Positions 1-5,468 of a DNA stretch of 6,182 bases are shown here, piece after piece. The stretch lies in assembly GCA_016213425.1 (NCBI GenBank), contig JACRAI010000093.1:1-6182 (forward strand). The letters are read 5' to 3'. This DNA comes from an archaeon (GTDB taxonomy: Archaea > Nanobdellota > Nanobdellia > Woesearchaeales > ARS49). The position numbers were made by a program, and so were the translations under genes. The notes under the pieces are model-generated. The model saw only the letters and a program-made list of their open reading frames with translations, was not told the DNA's origin and ran no database searches. Numbering within the stretch: the stretch's first letter is position 1; each line of letters starts with the position of its first letter.

Positions 1-293
1 CCATCTGCTAAGCTGAATTTTTTATGAATTTTTCTTGCTTCTTTTTTAATTTTCGCTGCGTCTAGGCAAATATCTATGTCTAGCGAAACTATTTTTGCAT
101 GGCCGAGTATAAATTTTAAAGGTTCTGAGATTTTTTTATTCTCTCGTTCAAACTTATCAGCGACTTCTGCAATTGTTATTATAGAGCTCGCAATGAATTC
201 CTGTTCAATAATTTCTTTAAACTTCACGCCTTTATCAGTTCCGCCTAAATATTCTATCCAGGCCGAACTATCTATAATATATTTAGTTTTCAT
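1..293 (-). CDS. vapC: PIN-domain toxin (VapC-like ribonuclease), partial
   Basis: PIN-domain endoribonuclease, most likely the toxin of a VapBC pair; family members cut tRNA, rRNA or mRNA with Mg2+ held by acidic residues. Only the first 97 codons and two bases of the next are visible; the C-terminus lies beyond position 1. The protein opens MKTKYIIDSSAWIEYLGG, with the first catalytic Asp at residue 8 in the hallmark strand. A second acidic residue sits in TIAEVADKF (Glu43), and a third in KKFSLADG (Asp97), where PIN proteins carry the LAD motif. The fourth acidic residue would be off the edge. The ATG at 291-293 overlaps the last 11 bases of the upstream antitoxin gene, the usual VapBC coupling, and I see no close Shine-Dalgarno site. 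The visible part is intact. The RNA target cannot be read from sequence. Confidence 0.88.
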   Translation of the reverse strand, partial: MKTKYIIDSSAWIEYLGGTDKGVKFKEIIEQEFIASSIITIAEVADKFERENKKISEPLKFILGHAKIVSLDIDICLDAAKIKKEARKIHKKFSLAD

Positions 294-480
294 CTTGGAA
301 ACTCATTCTATCTTCCTTTTCCCATTTAATGCCTTTAAATGCTCCAAACATAGATTTAGAAATTTTTGTTTTTTTGTCTACTAATTTTTTGATTACTTGG
401 TCGTATGAAGACAAATTTTCACTTTTTTTTAGCCATTCTAAAGTTTGTTTTGTTGAGCTTGATACTTGTATAGTTGTCAT
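283..480 (-). CDS. vapB: VapB-like antitoxin
   Basis: A 65-residue antitoxin that should bind DNA with its N-terminus and neutralise the PIN toxin with its C-terminus. Residues 2-8 (TTIQVSS) form a short strand followed by helices at about 9-20 and 24-35 (SSYDQVIKKLV). This strand-helix-helix pattern is common in archaeal VapB proteins. Residues 42-65 (KSMFGAFKGIKWEKEDR...) are charged with a few aromatics, as expected for an extended toxin-binding tail. The gene stands immediately before the PIN toxin gene and overlaps it by 11 bases. Its ATG is one base from a perfect palindrome and about 26 bases from a TATA-like box, which favours a leaderless, autorepressed mRNA. The toxin-antitoxin role is inferred from pairing and layout. 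Confidence 0.85.
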   Translation of the reverse strand: MTTIQVSSSTKQTLEWLKKSENLSSYDQVIKKLVDKKTKISKSMFGAFKGIKWEKEDRMSFQDEN

Positions 481-481
481 A

Positions 482-506
482 AGCTATAATTATAGCTATA
501 ACTATA
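482..506. promoter_or_regulatory. Probable antitoxin operator: palindrome within hexamer repeats
   Basis: Bases 482-497 form a perfect 16-base palindrome, AGCTATAATTATAGCT. It lies within four tandem hexamers of pattern (G/A)(C/T)TATA at 483-506: GCTATA, ATTATA, GCTATA, ACTATA. A second palindrome, TTATAGCTATAA, covers 490-501. The site abuts the antitoxin start and overlaps its TATA-like box, so a bound ribbon-helix-helix protein could block transcription initiation. Binding is inferred. Confidence 0.6.
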
Positions 507-510
507 AAAA
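501..510 (-). promoter_or_regulatory. TATA-like box of the vapBC-like operon
   Basis: On the minus strand this reads TTTTTATAGT. Its centre is about 26 bases upstream of the antitoxin ATG at 480, the spacing of an archaeal TATA box from a transcription start that coincides with the start codon. It overlaps the hexamer-repeat operator. Confidence 0.5.
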
Positions 511-536
511 CTTTTCTTTTATCAATAACAATAAAA

Positions 537-546
537 TTTATAAATA
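537..546 (+). promoter_or_regulatory. TATA-like box of dph6
   Basis: TTTATAAATA lies with its centre about 26 bases before the ATG at 567. There is no Shine-Dalgarno site before that ATG, so a leaderless transcript is likely. The spacing supports the ATG at 567 over the in-frame TTG at 561. Confidence 0.6.
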
Positions 547-566
547 AACCTCAACCTCACTTGTCT

Positions 567-1265
567 ATGAAAGTAGCAATAATGTATTCTGGCGGTAAAG
601 ACAGCACTTTTGCTTTAGAACATGCTTTAGCAAAAGGATGGGAAATTCAATATTTGTTGAGTGTTAAGCCAACAAGAACTGATTGTTACTTATTCCATTA
701 TGCAACTGTTGAGCACACTCCTAAAATTGCTAAAATGCTTAATTTAAAGCATCACCTGGTTTCTTGTAGTATTGCAGATCCTGAAGGTGAAGCAAATTTA
801 ATCAGAGATTTTGTTAAGAATAACTTGGTTGATGCATTAGTTTTAGGTGGAACTGGTTTGCAAGAGACACAATTAAAAAGTCTTCAAGCAGCCTTAAGAC
901 CTTTAGGTGTAGAAGTTTTTGCTGCACATGCAGGTGAAGATCATGGAGTAGTATTTAACGAAATGCTTCAAAGAGGTTATGAAATAATGATTACTCAAGT
1001 AGCAAGTGACGGCTTGATGAAGTGGCTTGGAAAAGTTGTTACAAAAGATAATTTCAGCGAATTAGCAAGAGATTCTTTCAAGTATGGATTTCATGTTGGT
1101 TTTGAAGGCGGTTATGCAGATACATTTATTCTAAATTGTCCTTTATTTAATCAAAGATTTGTTGTTGAAGAAATGGAAGTCAAAAAAGAAGACGATTATT
1201 GCGGACATGTAGTAATTAAAAAACTAAAAATTGTTAACAAAGAAGTTGAAATTTTGAGTAATTAA
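567..1265 (+). CDS. dph6: Diphthine-ammonia ligase (diphthamide synthase, Dph6 family)
   Basis: ATP-dependent amidation of diphthine to diphthamide on the conserved histidine of elongation factor 2, the last step of that archaeal/eukaryotic modification. The 232-residue protein has the usual length. It starts MKVAIMYSGGKDSTFAL, with the PP-loop SGGKDS at residues 8-13 that binds ATP pyrophosphate. Other family landmarks are LGGTGLQETQ at about 93-102, QVASDGLMKWLGK at about 144-156, and GFEGGYADTFILNCPLF at 178-194, matching the family's C-terminal glycine-rich signature. That signature is often written EGGEYET; here it reads EGGYADT, a variation noted separately. I chose the ATG at 567 because a TATA-like box lies 26 bases upstream and MKVA fits the family N-terminus; a TTG two codons earlier is the alternative. 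The gene is monocistronic, divergent from the vapBC-like pair. Assignment is strong at family level. Confidence 0.92.
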   Translation: MKVAIMYSGGKDSTFALEHALAKGWEIQYLLSVKPTRTDCYLFHYATVEHTPKIAKMLNLKHHLVSCSIADPEGEANLIRDFVKNNLVDALVLGGTGLQETQLKSLQAALRPLGVEVFAAHAGEDHGVVFNEMLQRGYEIMITQVASDGLMKWLGKVVTKDNFSELARDSFKYGFHVGFEGGYADTFILNCPLFNQRFVVEEMEVKKEDDYCGHVVIKKLKIVNKEVEILSN

Positions 1266-1310
1266 TTGTTCTTAGAATCTGAAGAGTTTCTATTTACTGT
1301 TTTCTTGGAG

Positions 1311-1332
1311 TTTGTGTTTTTTTAATCTTTTT
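1311..1332 (+). terminator. T-rich terminator of dph6
   Basis: About 45 bases after the dph6 stop come two T runs, T7 at 1317-1323 and T5 at 1328-1332, in a T-rich context. Archaeal RNA polymerase terminates at such U tracts without needing a hairpin. The same A/T run could alternatively act as a weak promoter element for the structured block downstream. Confidence 0.45.
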
Positions 1333-1348
1333 CTGTTTCACTCCCTTC

Positions 1349-1455
1349 GGTCGATTTTACTTTCGGCCGCTTCAGCAGAATTAATCTTTTATTATACGCT
1401 GAGGCGGCTTCAGTAATTAATTTTGAGAAGCCTCGGCGTAAATTAAAGATCAATT
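1349..1455. repeat. Structured intergenic block with competing inverted repeats
   Basis: This stretch is visibly richer in G+C than its surroundings and contains four arms. Arm 1 (1349-1354, GGTCGA) pairs with 1363-1368. Arm 2 (1365-1376, GGCCGCTTCAGC) pairs over 12 positions, two of them G-T, with arm 3 (1398-1409). Arm 3 in the register 1395-1411 instead pairs with arm 4 (1427-1440, GAAGCCTCGGCGTA) over 14 positions with a three-base bulge. The arm 3/arm 4 hairpin extends outward as an imperfect AT stem between 1379-1393 and 1441-1455. Hairpins 2-3 and 3-4 exclude each other. It may be a non-coding RNA, a dispersed repeat copy or a mobile-element remnant. I see no ORF here. Its position upstream of the next TATA-like box argues against a simple leader element for the following gene. 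Confidence 0.55.
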
Positions 1456-1490
1456 ACATATGAACTAATTTATTACATCAAAAAATAGAA

Positions 1491-1510
1491 ATGTTTATAT
1501 AGATAAACAT
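1491..1510. promoter_or_regulatory. Inverted-repeat operator over the TATA box of the second TA pair
   Basis: ATGTTTAT (1491-1498) and ATAAACAT (1503-1510) are perfect 8-base inverted repeats separated by four bases. The TATA-like TTTATATA at 1494-1501 is centred about 27 bases before the ATG at 1525. A repressor on this site would occlude the promoter, as expected if the ribbon-helix-helix antitoxin encoded next autoregulates. Weak Shine-Dalgarno-like bases AGGT at 1514-1517 precede the ATG. Confidence 0.6.
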
Positions 1511-1524
1511 AAAAGGTACATACT

Positions 1525-1815
1525 ATGAAGGCAACAATTGTTTTGGATGACTCAGCTCAAAAAGAGCTCAAGGAATTGAGTAGTTATGATGCAATTTCAA
1601 AATCAAAGCTTATTCGAAGAGCTATAAAAGAATTATACCTTAAAGAAATGCGGGCTAGAAAAAACTTATTGTTCTTTGTAGATTTATATAATGAAGGAAC
1701 AATAAACAAAGATATTTTATTTCTATTGCTGCCGAAAAAAGATGCAGAATCAGTTATAATAGGTTCAAAAACTGGTAGGGAGGCATTAAACTTTGCCAAA
1801 GACCTTGATTATTGA
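1525..1815 (+). CDS. Ribbon-helix-helix antitoxin, UPF0175-like C-terminus
   Basis: A 96-residue protein directly upstream of a PIN gene. The N-terminus (MKATIVLDDSAQKELKEL) followed by SKSKLIRRAIKELYLKEM gives the strand (2-8), helix (about 11-20), helix (about 25-41) order of ribbon-helix-helix DNA-binding antitoxins. Residues 47-96 (NLLFFVDLYNEGTINKD...DAESVIIGSKTGREALNFAKDL) resemble the LYxEGxI region of UPF0175-type partners of DUF3368 PIN proteins; I recall that resemblance and have not tested it. The stop codon lies 23 bases inside the toxin gene, so translation is coupled. The ATG at 1525 is supported by both a TATA-like box and a weak Shine-Dalgarno match. The inverted repeat over the promoter is the natural binding site. 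The protein shares no obvious similarity with the antitoxin at 283-480. Confidence 0.8.
   Translation: MKATIVLDDSAQKELKELSSYDAISKSKLIRRAIKELYLKEMRARKNLLFFVDLYNEGTINKDILFLLLPKKDAESVIIGSKTGREALNFAKDLDY
1778..1783 (+). promoter_or_regulatory. Shine-Dalgarno site fixing a TTG start
   Basis: GGGAGG ends nine bases before the TTG at 1793, inside the antitoxin gene. It is the strongest ribosome-binding match in the window. It supports TTG 1793 as the toxin start over the in-frame TTG at 1805. Confidence 0.65.
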
Positions 1816-2296
1816 TTCTTCAACAGTCTTTGCTCTTGAGAGGGCAGGATTGATACATTTTCTAAAAAAAATAAACGCAGAAATAATAATTCCTCCAGCA
1901 GTAAAAAAAGAAATATTACAAAGCAACAGTGTCTCTTTGCTAAATTATTTAAAATTGAAACCCCTTAATGGAAGAACATTAGAGAAATCAAGAACTTTAG
2001 AAAAATTAGGTATTGGTGCTGGTGAAGCTGAGTGTTGCTCACTTGCTGCAAATTTGGGTTTGAAATTCATAGTTTGCGATGATAGAAAATTTATTAGACA
2101 AAGATTTTTCTCCAATGACGCAGATTTAAAAAAGATAGTTATTGTGGGATTTTCTTTTTTTCTCCACCTCTTTCACAAAAAGAGATTAATAAAAGATGTT
2201 TGGAAAACTTTTAATAAAATAATTGATTTAAATAATTGGCAAAGAAGCGAAGTTCAAGTAGCGAATCACACATTTCTAAAAGGTCTAGGATATTGA
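1793..2296 (+). CDS. PIN-domain protein, DUF3368-like toxin
   Basis: A 167-residue PIN-domain protein, the likely ribonuclease toxin of the pair. The N-terminal strand TLIIDSSTVFALERAGLIHFL carries Asp8. Then come IIIPPAVKKEI (Glu40), LGIGAGEAECCSLAANLGLKFIVCDDRKF (Glu78/Glu80 and Asp96/Asp97), and a C-terminal VGFSFFLHLFHKKRLI. The IPPAV, GxGEAE and DDR landmarks in this order are typical of DUF3368 PIN proteins, and all acidic positions are kept, so it looks catalytically competent. ATG is absent near the start: translation begins at TTG 1793, with GGGAGG nine bases upstream and a 23-base overlap with the antitoxin. A non-ATG start may keep toxin below antitoxin output (inference). The following gene has its own promoter, so the operon ends here. 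Confidence 0.85.
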   Translation: MPKTLIIDSSTVFALERAGLIHFLKKINAEIIIPPAVKKEILQSNSVSLLNYLKLKPLNGRTLEKSRTLEKLGIGAGEAECCSLAANLGLKFIVCDDRKFIRQRFFSNDADLKKIVIVGFSFFLHLFHKKRLIKDVWKTFNKIIDLNNWQRSEVQVANHTFLKGLGY

Positions 2297-2302
2297 ACAA
2301 AA

Positions 2303-2310
2303 TTTTTAAA
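2303..2310 (+). promoter_or_regulatory. TATA-like box of the aglH-like gene
   Basis: TTTTTAAA is centred about 27 bases before the ATG at 2333 and only seven bases after the preceding toxin stop. There is no Shine-Dalgarno match before the ATG, so a leaderless mRNA separate from the toxin operon is likely. Confidence 0.5.
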
Positions 2311-2332
2311 CAGACGATAATTCCAGAGCTTC

Positions 2333-3364
2333 ATGCCAACAATTTTTACCGTTATCTCAATATTAATTAGTTTTTTCAGCACGTTGCTTATTTTACCCTA
2401 TTGGATAAGAAGAGCTAAAGAACACGGTCTAGTTGGCAAAGATATTCATAAACAAAATGAAAAAGAAGTAGCTGAATTGGGAGGTTTAATTGTAACTTTT
2501 AGTGCAATTTTAGGAATTCTTTCTTATGTTGCTTTTGCGGTTTTCATATATCATAATAAAAGCCAAATGTTATACTTAATGAGTGCTACAACAAGTATTT
2601 TTATTGCATTAATAATAGGTTTGCTAGACGATATTTTAGGATGGAAAATAGGGTTAAGACAATATCAAAAAATGCTTTTAACTTTTTTGATCGCTCTACC
2701 AATAATGGTTGTTAATGTTGGAACAAGCAGAGTTCAAATACCCTTCATGGGTTGGGCAGATTTAGGAGTTCTGTTTCCTTTAATACTTATACCAATAGGT
2801 ATTGTTGGTTCAAGCAATGTTTTCAACATGCTTGCAGGATTTAACGGTTTGGAAGCCGGAATGGGAGTTATAATTTTTTCTTCTTTAGGCCTAATTTCTT
2901 TCCTATTAGGAGAGCATGCAGCAGCAGTGATCAGCGGTTGTTTTGTTGTATCATTACTTGCATTTTTAATTTACAATTGGTATCCTGCAGTTGTTTTTCC
3001 AGGAGATGTTTTAACATTATCTGCAGGAACTGCAATTGCAATAATTGCAATTCTTGGAAACATAGAATTATACACATTAATCATGTTTTTACCACTATAC
3101 ACACTGGAATTTTTTTTAAAAATAAGAGGTAGATTCAAAAAAGAAAGTTTTGGAATTGTTACTAAAAATGGAATTGATTTAAGATATGACAAAATTTACG
3201 GGAACACTCACTTAGCAATTTGGTTGAATAAAACGTTATTTGGTAAAGCAACAGAACGAGGAGTTGTTTTAACCATTCTATTAGCTCAATTAATTATTAG
3301 CGCAGGAACAATTATCTACTTTTTAGCAATCAAGTATGCATACATTACTCATCCTTTAATTTAA
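2333..3364 (+). CDS. aglH: UDP-GlcNAc:polyprenyl-phosphate GlcNAc-1-phosphotransferase (MraY/Alg7 family)
   Basis: A polytopic membrane enzyme of 343 residues, with roughly ten hydrophobic segments, expected to transfer a sugar-1-phosphate (GlcNAc-1-P in Alg7 and AglH) to dolichyl phosphate. This starts lipid-linked glycan assembly for N-glycosylation or surface polysaccharide. Family motifs are in order: GKDIHKQNEKEVAELGG at about 35-51 (substrate loop), GLLDDILGWK at 96-105 with the metal-binding Asp pair 99/100, SSNVFNMLAGFNGLEAG at 160-176 (the NxxNxxxG nucleotide-site signature), FPGD at 222-225, and PLYTLEFFLKIRGRFKKESFG at 254-274 (cytosolic sugar loop). THLAIW at 292-297 matches the loop before the last segments. 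It is closer to Alg7/AglH than to bacterial MraY. It stands alone and converges on the next gene, sharing TTAA as both stops. Its transcript probably runs into that gene, where a T6 run occurs at 3444-3449. The exact sugar is not certain. Confidence 0.87.
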   Translation: MPTIFTVISILISFFSTLLILPYWIRRAKEHGLVGKDIHKQNEKEVAELGGLIVTFSAILGILSYVAFAVFIYHNKSQMLYLMSATTSIFIALIIGLLDDILGWKIGLRQYQKMLLTFLIALPIMVVNVGTSRVQIPFMGWADLGVLFPLILIPIGIVGSSNVFNMLAGFNGLEAGMGVIIFSSLGLISFLLGEHAAAVISGCFVVSLLAFLIYNWYPAVVFPGDVLTLSAGTAIAIIAILGNIELYTLIMFLPLYTLEFFLKIRGRFKKESFGIVTKNGIDLRYDKIYGNTHLAIWLNKTLFGKATERGVVLTILLAQLIISAGTIIYFLAIKYAYITHPLI

Positions 3365-4200
3365 CATCTGCAAATGCACGCACCTTCAATAGTATAACTT
3401 AGTCTTGTTTGGCTTTTCACTGGCAAAGGCATGCATTCTATTCTTTTTTCTTCAAAAGGAAATTCTTGAAAGCTTTGAGTGCAACCACAATTTGATCTTA
3501 CACAGGCAATTTTACTGCACTGCTTTTTTGCAACTTCTTTGGCTTTATTAAATAATTGGTCTTTATAAGTTATTAATAAATCTTCACAAGTTTCTGTGCT
3601 TTCAACAAACATGTAATCGCTAAATCCTTCAACTTCTTCACTTCTATAGTACTCACAAGCAGATTTCTCTCCTACAGATTTTTGCTCTTGTACTTTATAC
3701 TCTTCTTGAGCTTTTGCTTTTGCTTGCTCAAATTTTTTTTCTTCTTCATTCTTTTTTTCTATTTCTTCACCAAACTCGTAAACGTAAGGTTTGTCTGATT
3801 TGTAAAACAAAATCATTTTTGATGAAGAAAAAGGGAATGTTAAGTTTTCAAAAGAAAATTTATCAGTTATCTTAATTTTTGTAAAAAACAAACCCGTATT
3901 CTCGCTTAATTCGAGAGTATTAAATTTTTTTTCAAAATTAGAGCTTAACAAGAACAAGTTAACACTCTTTGTTGCATTTTTATCCGTTAAAGCAAGCCTG
4001 ACCTCATCCCCAACAACGGGCTTAGGTTTGTTAACTAACATTTCTGGACCTCCAACATTAAACGATTCAAAACTGCTTCGATCTAGAAATTTATATGTTA
4101 AATAATTGAGGTCTAATAGAGAGTTTTGGAATGGATTTGAGAAAACTGCGGGAATTACTAGCAATGCCAGCAGCAAGATCAGGATTTTTTTGTTTTTCAT
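3361..4200 (-). CDS. Exported cysteine-rich protein of unknown function
   Basis: I do not recognise the family. The 279-residue protein begins MKNKKILILLLALLVIPAVFSNPF, a clear Sec signal peptide with likely cleavage near residue 20-22. Residues about 50-145 look beta-rich (GDEVRLAL, SVNLFLLSS, KMILFYKSDKPYVYEF) and could be a sandwich domain. They include two N-glycosylation sequons, NAT at 75 and NLT at 119. Residues about 145-178 are a Glu/Lys/Gln-rich helix, probably a linker or coiled coil. All ten cysteines lie in the last hundred residues (182, 205, 228, 233, 238, 240, 256, 275, 277, 279), ending CICRC, which suggests a disulfide-stabilised or metal-binding module. There is no second membrane segment, so it is probably secreted or surface-bound. 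Its ATG overlaps the upstream ATPase stop as ATGA; GGAAG about ten bases before it is a weak ribosome site. Confidence 0.8.
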   Translation of the reverse strand: MKNKKILILLLALLVIPAVFSNPFQNSLLDLNYLTYKFLDRSSFESFNVGGPEMLVNKPKPVVGDEVRLALTDKNATKSVNLFLLSSNFEKKFNTLELSENTGLFFTKIKITDKFSFENLTFPFSSSKMILFYKSDKPYVYEFGEEIEKKNEEEKKFEQAKAKAQEEYKVQEQKSVGEKSACEYYRSEEVEGFSDYMFVESTETCEDLLITYKDQLFNKAKEVAKKQCSKIACVRSNCGCTQSFQEFPFEEKRIECMPLPVKSQTRLSYTIEGACICRC

Positions 4201-5462
4201 TTTATTTCTCTTCCAACTAAATATGGCTGAAGTAATTGGATATTTTTTTCTTTTTTTTGTGAATCTAGAGTTATTAAAAAAGCATTTTTAATTTGCTTAT
4301 GCATGCTTAAGAATGCTTTTAGCCCTAGAAAATCATCTGATTTTAATTCTTTTTTAAATTTAACTTCAATAGGTATTGTTTTTCCTTCTTTCTCAAGAAC
4401 AAAGTCTACTTCCCTCATGTTTTTATCCTGCCAAAACTTTATGTTCTTTTGCCCTGATTTAAGTATTTCCGCCAAGACAAAAGACTCCAATAAGAATCCC
4501 GCATCATCTCGGATATTTGCCGCATTAAAATTATTTATGAAATAATTTCTCACTCCAGTATCTATAAAATAAATTTTTGGTATTTTCACGAGCTCTTTAT
4601 TTTTGTTTTTATAGAAAGGACGAACTGTTTTTATAAGATAAGTTTCTTCGAGTATTTCAAGATACTTTTTTAATTCAATGATGTGAAAAGAGGTGATTTG
4701 CGTTATTTCTTCATATTTTATTTTTTTTCCATTATTAACTGCTAAAAATTCGATTAGTTTTTTTACTCCCAAAATTTTTTCTATGTTGAGATATTCCACC
4801 AAATCTTTTTTTACGTATAAATCAAATATGCTTTCTAAAACAGATATTTTTTCTTCTTTTGTTTTTTTTAAAACAACTTCAGGATATCCACCAAACACCA
4901 TAAACTCTGTCATTAAAGTGTAATATTCCTTTAAGGAAGCAGACAGTCCACGCCCTTCTAATTTTTTAATGTTATTTAATTTTTCTGCCAGTAAAGGTTT
5001 TCCTTTGAAAATTAAAAATTCTTCAAAATCTAAAGGATATATTTCATCAATAATTTTTCTACCTGCCAAAGATTCTTGAATCTGGTCTTTGATCGTTAAG
5101 GATGATGATCCGGAAGCATAAATTTTTACATTCGAGGTATTATCATAAACATTTTTCATAATTTTTGTAAGTGCAGGATATCTTTGAAACTCATCAAGAA
5201 ACAAGTAAAAAAAATCTTTCTGATCATCATTATAACCGGTTAATCTTAGTGAGTTTATCAAATTTTCAAAACTGATTACTTTTTCATAGTTTGAAAATAT
5301 ATCTAAATCCAGAAATAAGCACTTGTTTGATTCGGATAAATGCACATATAATTCTTTTAGTAGTGTTGTTTTTCCAACCTGTCTTGCACCTATTAAAAAA
5401 GAAATCTTTCTACTATGTGCCTGTTCTTTCAACTTTTTAAAAACTTTTCTCTTCAACACCAT
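4197..5462 (-). CDS. AAA_14/DUF4143 ATPase with PD-(D/E)XK-like C-terminus
   Basis: A 421-residue P-loop ATPase of the AAA_14 plus DUF4143 architecture, common in archaea and bacteria and of undefined function. Walker A is GARQVGKTT at 25-33, Walker B is YLFLDEF at 86-92, and a sensor-like YASGSSS is at 115-121, followed by ESLAGRKI at 130-137. Residues about 140-200 (PLDFEEFLIF, MVFGGYPEVV) are typical of the family. A winged-helix-like segment lies at about 230-280. The C-terminus, GFLLESFVLAEIL, REVDFVLEK and IPIEVK, places Glu326, Asp353, Glu366 and Lys368 in the spacing of a PD-(D/E)XK nuclease fold. The start ATG at 5462 is the only one near; TAA occurs four codons upstream. The gene precedes and overlaps the exported-protein gene, and follows srp54 by 78 bases on the same strand. 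Such ATPases are often patchily distributed; transfer is possible but not shown. Confidence 0.9.
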   Translation of the reverse strand: MVLKRKVFKKLKEQAHSRKISFLIGARQVGKTTLLKELYVHLSESNKCLFLDLDIFSNYEKVISFENLINSLRLTGYNDDQKDFFYLFLDEFQRYPALTKIMKNVYDNTSNVKIYASGSSSLTIKDQIQESLAGRKIIDEIYPLDFEEFLIFKGKPLLAEKLNNIKKLEGRGLSASLKEYYTLMTEFMVFGGYPEVVLKKTKEEKISVLESIFDLYVKKDLVEYLNIEKILGVKKLIEFLAVNNGKKIKYEEITQITSFHIIELKKYLEILEETYLIKTVRPFYKNKNKELVKIPKIYFIDTGVRNYFINNFNAANIRDDAGFLLESFVLAEILKSGQKNIKFWQDKNMREVDFVLEKEGKTIPIEVKFKKELKSDDFLGLKAFLSMHKQIKNAFLITLDSQKKEKNIQLLQPYLVGREIK

Positions 5463-5468
5463 ATTCTG

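Noticed and set aside
76..384. Plus-strand ORF of 102 residues
   Set aside because: Antisense to the PIN toxin and antitoxin, whose minus-strand products have recognisable motifs; the predicted protein is compositionally odd with no domain.
483..506. CRISPR-like or microsatellite repeat array
   Set aside because: Repeats are six bases, without spacers, and limited to the promoter; an operator explains them better.
329..547. Plus-strand ORF of 72 residues
   Set aside because: Runs antisense through the antitoxin and across both promoters; its C-terminus is translated operator repeat.
561..566. TTG at 561 as the dph6 start
   Set aside because: The ATG two codons later matches the family N-terminus and is 26 bases from the TATA-like box; no ribosome site favours TTG.
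1379..1458. H/ACA guide RNA (long hairpin followed by ACA)
   Set aside because: The hairpin size and trailing ACA fit superficially, but I see no symmetric pseudouridylation pocket about 14-16 bases before ACA and no clear kink-turn, so I kept only the structured-block call.
1266..1524. Hidden small gene or tRNA between dph6 and the second antitoxin
   Set aside because: Stops interrupt the frames, no start with ribosome site gives a plausible peptide, and no cloverleaf or T-loop sequence is present.
4303..4923. Plus-strand ORFs of 76-80 residues
   Set aside because: Both are antisense to the intact DUF4143 ATPase gene, with no start signals or domain signatures.
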